A model generated the notes under the pieces. The model was not told the origin of the DNA and did no database searches. It saw only the letters and a program-made list of their open reading frames with translations. DNA of 64,000 bases, taken from the NCBI RefSeq assembly GCF_002960445.1, contig NZ_POJD01000358.1, positions 62,001 through 126,000 on the forward strand, in the 5' to 3' direction. Shown piece after piece: positions 27,119 through 35,461 of the stretch. Within the stretch, counting starts at the first letter, position 1. Every line of letters begins with the position of its first letter. This DNA comes from Streptococcus suis (GTDB lineage: Bacteria > Bacillota > Bacilli > Lactobacillales > Streptococcaceae). The translations under genes and the position numbers were made by a program.

Positions 27119-27162
27119 CATAAACGCTTACAATAGATATATTAAGTGCAAGGGAGATAGAT

Positions 27163-27648
27163 ATGACAACCTTTATTGGAAAACCGGTGACCTTGGTAGG
27201 TCCGCAGTTACGAGTGGGAGATACGGCTCCTGACTTTGTCCTCATGGCCAATGACCTGAGTTTGAAAAGTCTGAAAGACTTTGGCAAGCAGACCAAGGTT
27301 ATCAGTGTTGTGCCTTCTATTGATACAGGGATTTGTGATACCCAGACCCGTCGCTTCAATCAGGAGCTGGCTGACCGTGACAATACGGTTGTCATTACTA
27401 TTTCGGCAGACCTGCCTTTTGCTCAAAAACGCTGGTGTGGCGCCGCAGGTTTGGAAGATGCAGTGACCCTGTCTGATTACTATGACCATGCCTTTGGTAA
27501 ATCCTACGGTGTGCTCATGCGAGAGTGGAACTTGCTGGCGCGTGCAGTCTTTGTCCTCAATGCCGACAATGAAATCACCTATGTAGAATATCTGGACAAT
27601 GTTAACGAACATCCAGACTATGATGCGGCTTTGGAGGCTGTTAAATAA
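27163..27648 (+). CDS. tpx: Thiol peroxidase Tpx
   Basis: 161 residues, 2-Cys peroxiredoxin of the Tpx class. Peroxidatic C58 in [15 protein letters not shown] and resolving C92 in RWCGAAG are both present. Reduces hydrogen peroxide and alkyl hydroperoxides using thioredoxin. Single gene with its own terminator; a GGGAG site precedes the ATG. Confidence 0.94.
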   Translation: MTTFIGKPVTLVGPQLRVGDTAPDFVLMANDLSLKSLKDFGKQTKVISVVPSIDTGICDTQTRRFNQELADRDNTVVITISADLPFAQKRWCGAAGLEDAVTLSDYYDHAFGKSYGVLMREWNLLARAVFVLNADNEITYVEYLDNVNEHPDYDAALEAVK

Positions 27649-27656
27649 AAGAATGT

Positions 27657-27684
27657 AACGATGTCTGAACAGGCATCGTTTTTT
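27657..27684 (+). terminator. tpx terminator
   Basis: AACGATG (27657-27663) with CATCGTT (27674-27680), inner CTG/CAG pairs, then T6. Confidence 0.8.
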
Positions 27685-27688
27685 GCAT

Positions 27689-27717
27689 TCAAAAAGCCAC
27701 CATTTTCGCGATGGCTT
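27689..27717 (-). terminator. Terminator of the minus-strand ABC operon
   Basis: TGGCTT/AAGCCA stem (27712-27717 with 27694-27699) followed on the minus strand by a T5 run; overlaps the last stop codon. Confidence 0.6.
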
Positions 27718-28603
27718 ATTTTCGCTTGTATGTTTGTAGGACTTTAGCCGTTGCTAATCGGATAAAGGTCAGATAGAAACCTGTCATTCCAGCCATTACC
27801 AGCAGGAGTTTCTGTAATTGTTCCCTGATAGATATGGTAGATAGAGTATTTGTGCCGACTAGTAGAGGATAGTCTTCTTGGAAGGTAAATTGGAACTGAT
27901 GTGCCAATAGAAGTAGCATGAACAGGATGAGAGCATAGATAGCAACTTGGAGGAGAAGAGCAAGTAAGGTCAGGCTAGTGGCATATTGACCAGGGGATAG
28001 TCCGTTGATAAAGAGGAGGCCACGATGTTTGGAAAGGTCGGTCATGAGGAGCCAGACTATCAAAGAGCAGATGACAAGGGGGATGATATAGATACTGGTA
28101 GGAAGAAGTTGCAAGAAGGTCATATAAAAGTCCTTGGGAGCAGTAGAGTAGTGAAAAGTAAGAGCTTGCTCTAGAACGTTTTTATAGACTGTGATACGTT
28201 CTGCCAGTTCGCTGTTCGTAAAATGGTTGATATTATGCCCCTTTGCCTCCCAGTTTTGCAAGGTCTGGTAGAGTTCTAACTCCGTTTCCAAGACCTCCTG
28301 ACTTTTTCCTTGGATATGTTCCTTTTCTAAGTAGGTGGTCGTCAGTTCCAAGAGTTTTTTATAATAATCCATGCTTTCCTGGTCTAAGGCTTGGGCTTCC
28401 TTATCGTCAGCATACAAGAAGGTTTCAGCTTCTTTTTTGACTTGTATGATACGGGTTCGGTCCTCAAAGCGCAAGTTTTCGGCCTCTAGAACATTCCGAT
28501 AGGACAGAGCAAGCGGGATAAGAGCCACAGCAGTCATGAGGGCTAGAAAAATAGCATTGCGTTTCAGTCGTAGAATGAAAAGGGACAATAGATTCATGGT
28601 CAA
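27716..28603 (-). CDS. ABC transporter membrane subunit (second permease)
   Basis: 295 residues. One N-terminal helix (about 14-33), a long extracellular segment rich in charged helices (about 35-165), then five helices to the C-terminus. This one-plus-five layout matches the permease encoded first in the same operon, with which it shares only weak similarity. It is the last gene, 6 bases after the ATPase. The transported molecule is unknown; ABC-2-like exporters of this type often handle peptides or lipids, or confer self-immunity. Confidence 0.7.
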   Translation of the reverse strand: MTMNLLSLFILRLKRNAIFLALMTAVALIPLALSYRNVLEAENLRFEDRTRIIQVKKEAETFLYADDKEAQALDQESMDYYKKLLELTTTYLEKEHIQGKSQEVLETELELYQTLQNWEAKGHNINHFTNSELAERITVYKNVLEQALTFHYSTAPKDFYMTFLQLLPTSIYIIPLVICSLIVWLLMTDLSKHRGLLFINGLSPGQYATSLTLLALLLQVAIYALILFMLLLLAHQFQFTFQEDYPLLVGTNTLSTISIREQLQKLLLVMAGMTGFYLTFIRLATAKVLQTYKRK

Positions 28604-28609
28604 GCCTCC

Positions 28610-29470
28610 CTATTCAAATAGTTCTTTATAGATTTCTTCGGACTGGTGCTCCTGAATGCTAATATCTAGAATTTCCACCTGACACGCCATGACTTGGTCT
28701 AGGTAGAAATGCAGACTGTGAACACTGGTGTCTAGCTGAATGCTATCATTGGCCAAAGTCAGTCCCTTCATTTGCCCAAGTTTCTGATACACTGTCTGAT
28801 TGTCACTAGTCTGAATGGCATATTGTCGCCCAACCTGTTCCAGTTTCCACTCAATGATTTTTCCCTGTTTAAGAAAGAGCAGTTGGTCGGTTAGTTGGTC
28901 CACCTCGTTTAATTGGTGGGAAGACACGATAATGGTTGAACCATTTTTGGCTAGTTTCTGGAGCAATTTTCTGGTCTGGATGTAGCTGGTCGGGTCCAAG
29001 CCGTTCAAGGGTTCATCCAAGAGCATGACCTGGGGCTTGTTCATAATACCGATTGCCAGCAGGAGATGTTGCTTCATTCCTAGGGAATAATTTTTGACAG
29101 GGATCTTCACGTAATCACGGATGCCGATTTCTTGGATGACTTCCTCAATCCGCTCTTTGGGTAAACCTTGGATAGTCTGGACCAATCGTAAGTGTTCTAG
29201 CCCCGTCAATTCAGGGTAGAGGACACGGTTGTCCTGCAGGTAGGCAAAGGTTTGGTAGACATTTGGATTATCGTGCTTTTTGCCATTTATTGAAATCTCT
29301 CCCGAATCAAAGGATTGCAGGTTGGCAATGCAGTCTAGGAGAGTTGTCTTTCCAGCTCCATTTGGTCCAATCAAGGCCCAGATTCCAGGCTCCGCCAGTT
29401 CTAGGTTTAGCTGGTCTAGTATCTTATTTTTCCCGTAGGATTTGCACAAATTGTGAATGGATAATCGCAT
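28610..29470 (-). CDS. ABC transporter ATP-binding protein
   Basis: 286 residues. Walker A G-P-N-G-A-G-K-T-T near residue 40, Q-loop YLQDNR, signature reduced to YSLGMKQHLLL (LSGGQ replaced by YSLGMKQ, common in exporters of the CcmA/BcrA type), Walker B VMLLDEPLNGLD, switch His in SSHQLNEVDQ. A C-terminal domain of about 80 residues follows. Sits between its two permease genes and overlaps neither. Energises export by the operon's heterodimeric membrane part. Confidence 0.85.
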   Translation of the reverse strand: MRLSIHNLCKSYGKNKILDQLNLELAEPGIWALIGPNGAGKTTLLDCIANLQSFDSGEISINGKKHDNPNVYQTFAYLQDNRVLYPELTGLEHLRLVQTIQGLPKERIEEVIQEIGIRDYVKIPVKNYSLGMKQHLLLAIGIMNKPQVMLLDEPLNGLDPTSYIQTRKLLQKLAKNGSTIIVSSHQLNEVDQLTDQLLFLKQGKIIEWKLEQVGRQYAIQTSDNQTVYQKLGQMKGLTLANDSIQLDTSVHSLHFYLDQVMACQVEILDISIQEHQSEEIYKELFE

Positions 29471-29472
29471 GG

Positions 29473-30690
29473 TTAGACCTCACTTTTTCTTGTCAGGAGA
29501 TAGAATTGCAGGATATAGATGAGCAGGTTACTGATGAGAAGAACCGTAAAGACTTTTGGAATGCTGTATCCTGTTAATTGCTGGTAGATGATAGCACTTC
29601 CGTCCGCCAGATTGCCCGCATTCCATAGGCTAAATGGATTGAAGATATGGGGAAAGAAATTGGCAGAGATGACAAGTCCTAGTGTGACAACCAGTCCAGC
29701 CAGTCCATTTTTTAAGACTCTAGCCAAGGTCTGTGCCACTCCCAGCAAAAATAGAAGGTAGAGATAGTGCATGCCACAGGCCAGCAAGATGACTTGGTAA
29801 ATAGGTTTTATGGTTGTGGTGATAAAACTGTAAGCCAGTCCCTTACTGCTATAGGTGGTGACGGGATAGATCCAACTACTATTGCCGTTTAGTAAAAAAG
29901 CGATGAGCAAATGGCTCAGATAGAGGGTGAGAAAGAGGGCAGTATATAGTGTCAGGAAAGCCAGGTATTTATTGGTTGTAATTCGGATTCTAGTCAGCCC
30001 TAGGGTCTGTAAAAGGCGGATTTGTCGGATAGTTCCCTGCTGGTCTTTGATGAAAAAGTTGATGAAAGCTAGGAGAAAGAGAGGAAGGGTGATGACAAGC
30101 CCCAGCTGTTTTTGCCCCTGCCAGATTTCATGGCTGGTTCCCTTTAAGGCCTGCTGGCCCAGGCTCTTGACAATTTCCCTGTCTGTTGGTGTTTTGGGAT
30201 GTTCAAAGGCTGTTAGGTAAAGCTCAGTTGGAAAAGCTGAGGGTATCTCCTTTTCTAGCAGATACTTGGACATCAAGAAGGTATTTTCGATGGTTTGTGG
30301 GGCAAATTCATAGCTTTGATAGACATGGCTGATATACTGTCCATCCTTCTGATAGTGCTGGATATTTTTCTCATAAAAATAGGTCCAGTTCTCCTTTTTG
30401 ACCGCCTCAATCTCCTTCTGGTAGTTGGCAATATAGTCTGTAAAGAATGTTTTTTCAGCCTGATAATCTTCTTCGCTGAGAGTTTGATTCTGATACTGTG
30501 TTTCTAAATCTTGAATGATATTTTCAAAATTTTGGATAGACTGTTCATGGTGTTGGATGACCTTTAATTTGGCTTGGCGATTGTGGTAGCCTGCTAGAAG
30601 GGAACTAGCTAGAATCGTCATCAGCATGACCAAGATAGCGACCAAGTTTTTCTTGATACGGAAAAATAGCTTTCCTTCAATTTGAAACAT
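29473..30690 (-). CDS. ABC transporter membrane subunit (first permease)
   Basis: 405 residues from the ATG at 30690, which has GGAGGT upstream on the minus strand; the longer frame to 30741 is rejected. N-terminal helix (about 15-35), extracellular coiled-coil-like segment (about 40-190, QNFENIIQDLETQYQNQ and similar), then at least five helices. First gene of a three-gene operon permease-ATPase-permease. No lipoprotein or peptide precursor gene is adjacent, so the substrate is open. Confidence 0.7.
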   Translation of the reverse strand: MFQIEGKLFFRIKKNLVAILVMLMTILASSLLAGYHNRQAKLKVIQHHEQSIQNFENIIQDLETQYQNQTLSEEDYQAEKTFFTDYIANYQKEIEAVKKENWTYFYEKNIQHYQKDGQYISHVYQSYEFAPQTIENTFLMSKYLLEKEIPSAFPTELYLTAFEHPKTPTDREIVKSLGQQALKGTSHEIWQGQKQLGLVITLPLFLLAFINFFIKDQQGTIRQIRLLQTLGLTRIRITTNKYLAFLTLYTALFLTLYLSHLLIAFLLNGNSSWIYPVTTYSSKGLAYSFITTTIKPIYQVILLACGMHYLYLLFLLGVAQTLARVLKNGLAGLVVTLGLVISANFFPHIFNPFSLWNAGNLADGSAIIYQQLTGYSIPKVFTVLLISNLLIYILQFYLLTRKSEV

Positions 30691-30841
30691 AGATACCTCC
30701 AGGGGATAAATGGCGAACGGATAGATGTATAAATGTGTCATTTTCTATCATTATAATATCAATATAAACATAAATCAAGGGATTATACAAAGGACTGGAA
30801 TATTTTTGTCTAATTTGATATACTAAATCCATCATAAACAA

Positions 30842-31189
30842 GGAGGGTCTTGTATGGAAAAGACAGAGATTATTCAAGACGTTTTGGCCCTCATTCAAGA
30901 CTTGAATCGGGCCTTTCAAGCAGATAAGCGGGGGACAGTTGATGAGCAACGGTTCCAACATAATTTGACTGAGACGACACGCCTATTGTCGGAGGCCAAG
31001 TCGGTCACCAATACAGAACTGATTGCGATTGAGAAATTCTACCGTTCGACCAGTTTTTTGGTTGGACTAGGCGACCTGCGATTGAGTGAGACTAGCAGGC
31101 AGGCTTGGCAGGCCTTTGATCGCTACTACTACCAAACTATCAGAGAAGAATTGAAACTCTATGGTGGCTCTGCTATTGCCCAAGTATAA
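30842..31189 (+). CDS. Small soluble protein of unknown function
   Basis: 111 residues from the ATG at 30854 (AAGGAGG 9 bases upstream; the feature begins at that site). Mostly helical, acidic, no membrane segment, no motif I can name. Divergent from the ABC operon at 27.7-30.7 kb and upstream of the MacB-type exporter, from which it is separated by a terminator hairpin at 31201-31222. Candidate promoter TATACT at 30819-30824. The helical, short, single-domain form would fit an immunity-like or regulatory role, but nothing shows it. Confidence 0.65.
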   Translation, partial: GGSCMEKTEIIQDVLALIQDLNRAFQADKRGTVDEQRFQHNLTETTRLLSEAKSVTNTELIAIEKFYRSTSFLVGLGDLRLSETSRQAWQAFDRYYYQTIREELKLYGGSAIAQV

Positions 31190-31200
31190 TAGATGATCAG

Positions 31201-31232
31201 AGAGGGTGAGAATCCCTCTTTTGTGCTATAAT
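31201..31232 (+). promoter_or_regulatory. Terminator hairpin overlapping the promoter of the MacB-type exporter
   Basis: AGAGGG-TGAGAAT-CCCTCT followed by TTTTGTG ends the upstream gene; TGCTATAAT (TG 31224-31225, TATAAT 31227-31232) is an extended -10 for the next one. Confidence 0.65.
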
Positions 31233-31279
31233 AAAGAATAAGAATATAGTCATTAGGAAGAGAAGAAGCGAGGTGTGCC

Positions 31280-31981
31280 ATGTCCTATATCCAAGTAAAG
31301 AATTCGTCAAAATACTACCAAATGGGGGATGCGACCATTGTGGCAAATAACGGTGTGTCCTTTGAGATTGAGCAGGGGGAGCTGGTCATCATTCTGGGTT
31401 CATCTGGTGCTGGAAAATCCACTCTGCTCAATATCTTAGGTGGCATGGATAGCAATGACGAGGGGGAGGTTTGGATTGACGGTGTGGATATTGCCAAGCT
31501 GTCCAGCCATGAATTGACCAACTATCGTAGAGATGATGTAGGTTTTGTCTTTCAATTTTATAACTTGGTTGCCAATCTGACCGCCAAGGAAAATGTGGAA
31601 CTGGCTGCGGAAATCGTCAAGGATGCCTTGGATGCTGAGGAGGTCTTGGAAGAGGTCGGACTCGGTCACCGTATCAATAATTTCCCTGCTCAGCTTTCAG
31701 GCGGTGAACAACAACGTGTGGCCATTGCCCGTGCCGTTGCTAAAAAGCCTAAAATTTTGCTTTGCGATGAACCAACTGGCGCTCTGGACTACCAAACAGG
31801 TAAGCAGGTCTTGCAAATCCTGCAAGATATGTCCCGCACACAAGGGGCAACGGTGATTATCGTGACCCACAATAGCTCTCTGGCACCTATTGCAGATAGG
31901 GTCATTCGGATGCGGGATGCCCGTGTGCATTCTGTTGAACTGAATGCAGAACCGCAGGATATTGCTAGTCTAGAATATTAG
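31280..31981 (+). CDS. ABC exporter ATP-binding protein (MacB/LolD type)
   Basis: 233 residues. Walker [10 protein letters not shown] near residue 42, Q-loop FVFQFYNL, signature [14 protein letters not shown], Walker [13 protein letters not shown], switch THN. This is the standard ATPase of the type VII ABC (MacB/FtsX mechanotransmission) family. GAGGTG upstream of the ATG. The stop codon shares its last base with a possible GTG start of the permease gene, so the two are translationally coupled. Confidence 0.92.
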   Translation: MSYIQVKNSSKYYQMGDATIVANNGVSFEIEQGELVIILGSSGAGKSTLLNILGGMDSNDEGEVWIDGVDIAKLSSHELTNYRRDDVGFVFQFYNLVANLTAKENVELAAEIVKDALDAEEVLEEVGLGHRINNFPAQLSGGEQQRVAIARAVAKKPKILLCDEPTGALDYQTGKQVLQILQDMSRTQGATVIIVTHNSSLAPIADRVIRMRDARVHSVELNAEPQDIASLEY

Positions 31982-31989
31982 TGGGTGAT

Positions 31990-34900
31990 ATGATGAAAAA
32001 GAAAATCTACTGGAAGGATATGAGGCAATCTCTGCTTTCTTCCAAGGGGCGTTTTTTGTCCATCTTTAGCCTGATGATGCTGGGAGCCCTGGCTCTGACA
32101 GGTCTGAAAGTAACAGCTCCCAATATGGAAAAAACTGCCCAAACCTATATCTCTGACCATAGGACAATGGATTTGGCTGTCATTTCAGGTTTGGGTATCA
32201 GCCAGGCTGACCTGGACGAATTGGAAGCAATAAAAGGTGCGACAGTAGAGGCTGGCCATTTTAATGATGTAGTAGACAAGAAAAATCAAACGGCCGTTCG
32301 ACTATTTTCAGAGCCAAAATCTATTTCAACCTATAAATTAGTAGAAGGTAAACTCCCGAGCAAGAAGGGCCAGATAGCTCTATCTCCCTCCCTACAAGCA
32401 AGTTACAAATTGGGTGACGCCTTTCAGGTGACTGAGCCAGATAAGGATGGGACTGTTTTGACCCAAACTACCTTTACAGTTGTTGGTTTTGTGGCTTCGT
32501 CAGAAATCTGGGACAATGAAACCATGGGACTGGCCACAAGTGGTGATGGGCAGTTGGCTGGTTATGGAGTTGTTGCGGAGGAGGTTTTTCAGTCTGATGT
32601 CTTTACCATAGCTAGAATTGTCTATGATGATTTGGCAAATTTACCTTACTACAGTCAGGCCTATCAAGAGAAATTGGACCAACATCAAGAAGACCTAGAT
32701 AAGCTATTAGCAAACAACGATGAACAACGCTTGGCCAGCATTCAAGCAGAAGGGCAAACAGAGATTGCTAAGGGGGAAGAAGACATTGCCCAGGCTCAAT
32801 CCCAGCTTGACCAAGCGGCAACAGACTTGGCGACTGGTCAGGAGCAGGTCGCAAGTGGTCGCAGTGAGTTTGCGCGTGGCAGGGCCAAACTAGTTCAATC
32901 GGAAATGGAATTGCGGACAGTACTGGCCCAATTGCTACAAACCAAGTTTCAATTAGAAGAAAGCAAGAAAGAATTGGATAGCCAGAAAGCCAAACTGGAC
33001 CAAACTACTTCCTTTCTTGAAGGAATCCAGGAAGAACTGGACCAAGCAGTTCAGCGCTTAGATGCAGCAAAACTTGAACTGAATGCACAGAATGTGCGAC
33101 TTAGTCAAACAGCTTCACAAATTTCAACTGGTCGTGCCAACTGGTACCAAAACCAACAAAGTTTAAATCAGCTGATTGCCAGTCAGGTTCAGGCTGGACA
33201 GACATTATCTGACTATCCTGACTTATTAGCTAGACAGGAAGCATTGGACGCAGAAAAAGCTCGTTTAGATCAGCTTGAAGCTAACTATGACCAAGCTCAC
33301 CAATCCTATATCAATAACTATGACTACTACCAATCCAAGGTTATAGAATATGAAGCTAGTCTAGCTGATTATCAAACCTGGAATCAGGAATACCAGACTG
33401 GTTTGGCCCACTACCAATCAGGTCTATCCCAGTATGAACAAGGTCTGGCAGCCTATCAAAATGGCGTTTCAGATTATGAATGGGGTGTCAGTCAATTGGA
33501 ATCTTCTGACTTGAAACTTCGTCAAGAAGAGTTGCGCTTGGAAGCGGCAGACAAGGAATTAGCCCAGGCCCAATCTCAATTGTCTGAAAAACAGGCAGAA
33601 GCCAATCAAGAAATCAGCCAAGCCAAAACAGAGATTGTCCAGGCCAAGTCCGACCTGAGCAAGCTGGAAAAATCACCTTATCAGATTTACACCAGGTCCA
33701 GTTTGCCAGGAGGCGATGGCTACACGACCTATAGCAATGCGACCAAGTCCATCGCAGCAGTAGGCAATGTCTTCCCGGTTGTTCTCTATCTAGTCGCTGC
33801 TCTGGTCACCTTTACCACCATGGCTCGTTTTGTCGATGAAGAGCGGACCCAGTCAGGCATTTTCAAGGCCCTTGGCTATACCAATAGGCAAATCATGGCC
33901 AAATTCATTTTGTATGGACTAGCAGCTGGCCTAGTTGGTACTCTTGTCGGTATTCTAGCGGGAAATCTTGTCCTATCACCTTTGATTTCAAGTATTATTA
34001 CGCAGACGACGGTGATTGGACCTGCCAAGCTACACTTTTATCCCTTCTGGACTGGTTTAGCCGTGCTCCTATCATTGATTTCCTCCGTTTTGCCCGCCTA
34101 TCTGGTGGCCCAGAGAGAATTGACCGAGAAACCGGCTCAATTACTCCTTCCCAAACCTCCAGCAGCAGGTTCTAGCATTTGGCTGGAAAAGTGGACAGCC
34201 ATCTGGTCCCGCCTGAGCTTCACCCACAAGGTGACTGCCCGCAATATCTTCCGTTACAAGCTCCGCATGCTCATGACCATCTTCGGTGTAGCAGGGACAG
34301 TCGCTCTCCTCTTTGGCGGTCTAGGTATTCGCTCCTCCATCTCAGGGGTTGTCCAACGGCAGTTTGGGGAACTCATTCATTATGATCTGTTGGTAGTAGA
34401 AAATAGCAGAGCAGATGAGGAGGACTTAGACAAATTAACAGCCTTTCTCCAGTCGGACCAGGTTGGTCAATCCTTGCCAGTGGCTTTTGAACAGCTCAGT
34501 CAAACAGTGGAAACTAGTGGCCAGAGAAAAAATATTTCCATTGGACTGTATATTTCAGACCGTCAGGATTTGGGAAATCTAGTCAGTCTTGAAAATTCTT
34601 CTGGTAAAGCTATCCAGCTGAGTGGCAGGGGCATTGTCCTCACGGAAAAACTAGCCCAAATCTACGGTGTTAGTGTCGGGGATAAAATAGGACTTACTCT
34701 GGAAGACAAGGAAGTGCAGGTCAGAGTCGCAGCTATTGCTGATATGTACGCCGGGCACTTCATCTATATGACCAGAGGCTATTATGAGCAAGTGACTGGC
34801 AAGCAAAAGACAGCCAATGCCTATCTGGTGCAACTGAAAAATGATAAGACCAGCCATGTCCAGAAGCTTGCTAGCCAGCTACTAGCCATGCCAGCAGTCA

Positions 34901-35358
34901 AAAGTCTGGTGCAAAATACCTCACTTATGGCTATGCTGACCACTATTGCAGGATCTCTACAAACCATAATGACCATTCTGGTCCTTCTGTCAATCTTGCT
35001 TGGACTGGTTATTCTCTATAATCTCACCATCATCAACATGTCCGAGCGGATTCGAGAATTATCCACTATTAAAGTTTTAGGCTTCCATAATCGGGAGGTG
35101 ACCATGTATATCTATCGGGAAACCATTGTCCTGTCTATAATCGGAATTGTGGTTGGACTAATAGGCGGTACCAATCTGCACAGGTTGCTCCTTGAAATGA
35201 TTGGGTCTGATAGCATTCGATTTAATCCCGCTGTCGGACTGGAAGTTTATATCATTCCAGTGGTGGCTATTATCGGCATTCTGGCAGTCCTTGGTATCTA
35301 CGTCAACCATCATCTGAGAAAGGTGGATATGCTAGAAGCTCTAAAATCAGTTGAGTAA
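31990..35358 (+). CDS. ABC exporter permease with long extracellular coiled coil (FtsX/MacB type)
   Basis: About 1122 residues. ATG at 31990 or 31993 behind GGGTGAT; GTG at 31981 is also in frame. Helix 1 at about 17-36, a periplasmic-core-like domain (about 40-220), a long coiled coil (about 230-560) rich in Gln, Leu, Ala and Lys/Glu, then two FtsX-like membrane units (about 595-730 and 980-1120) with an extracellular domain between. The coiled coil contains five consecutive heptads xYxxGLx/GVx (33388-33492). Exporters of this size occur in streptococci, with unproven substrates such as peptides or lipids; some act in envelope stress. Confidence 0.88.
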   Translation: MMKKKIYWKDMRQSLLSSKGRFLSIFSLMMLGALALTGLKVTAPNMEKTAQTYISDHRTMDLAVISGLGISQADLDELEAIKGATVEAGHFNDVVDKKNQTAVRLFSEPKSISTYKLVEGKLPSKKGQIALSPSLQASYKLGDAFQVTEPDKDGTVLTQTTFTVVGFVASSEIWDNETMGLATSGDGQLAGYGVVAEEVFQSDVFTIARIVYDDLANLPYYSQAYQEKLDQHQEDLDKLLANNDEQRLASIQAEGQTEIAKGEEDIAQAQSQLDQAATDLATGQEQVASGRSEFARGRAKLVQSEMELRTVLAQLLQTKFQLEESKKELDSQKAKLDQTTSFLEGIQEELDQAVQRLDAAKLELNAQNVRLSQTASQISTGRANWYQNQQSLNQLIASQVQAGQTLSDYPDLLARQEALDAEKARLDQLEANYDQAHQSYINNYDYYQSKVIEYEASLADYQTWNQEYQTGLAHYQSGLSQYEQGLAAYQNGVSDYEWGVSQLESSDLKLRQEELRLEAADKELAQAQSQLSEKQAEANQEISQAKTEIVQAKSDLSKLEKSPYQIYTRSSLPGGDGYTTYSNATKSIAAVGNVFPVVLYLVAALVTFTTMARFVDEERTQSGIFKALGYTNRQIMAKFILYGLAAGLVGTLVGILAGNLVLSPLISSIITQTTVIGPAKLHFYPFWTGLAVLLSLISSVLPAYLVAQRELTEKPAQLLLPKPPAAGSSIWLEKWTAIWSRLSFTHKVTARNIFRYKLRMLMTIFGVAGTVALLFGGLGIRSSISGVVQRQFGELIHYDLLVVENSRADEEDLDKLTAFLQSDQVGQSLPVAFEQLSQTVETSGQRKNISIGLYISDRQDLGNLVSLENSSGKAIQLSGRGIVLTEKLAQIYGVSVGDKIGLTLEDKEVQVRVAAIADMYAGHFIYMTRGYYEQVTGKQKTANAYLVQLKNDKTSHVQKLASQLLAMPAVKSLVQNTSLMAMLTTIAGSLQTIMTILVLLSILLGLVILYNLTIINMSERIRELSTIKVLGFHNREVTMYIYRETIVLSIIGIVVGLIGGTNLHRLLLEMIGSDSIRFNPAVGLEVYIIPVVAIIGILAVLGIYVNHHLRKVDMLEALKSVE

Positions 35359-35373
35359 GGTATATTGCAAGGA

Positions 35374-35403
35374 AAAATCCTAGTCACTGACTAGGATTTT
35401 CTT
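35374..35403 (+). terminator. Terminator after the exporter permease
   Basis: Perfect 12-bp stem AAAATCCTAGTC-ACT-GACTAGGATTTT followed by CTTT. Confidence 0.8.
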
Positions 35404-35445
35404 TGCTATTCCAGCCCTCCACCACCCACAAATCTTCCGCATCCA

Positions 35446-35461
35446 TGCTATAATAGACCTA
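35446..35461 (+). promoter_or_regulatory. polA extended -10, probable leaderless start
   Basis: TGCTATAAT (TG 35446-35447, TATAAT 35449-35454) lies 6 bases before the polA ATG with no Shine-Dalgarno in between. Confidence 0.6.

Noticed and set aside
27121-27136. Possible cre site upstream of tpx (TAAACGCTTACAA region)
   Set aside because: Read on the minus strand it misses two defined consensus positions, so it is too weak to list.
30721-30850. Possible small RNA in the divergent gap
   Set aside because: Only A+T-rich promoter-like sequence, no hairpin or conserved block.
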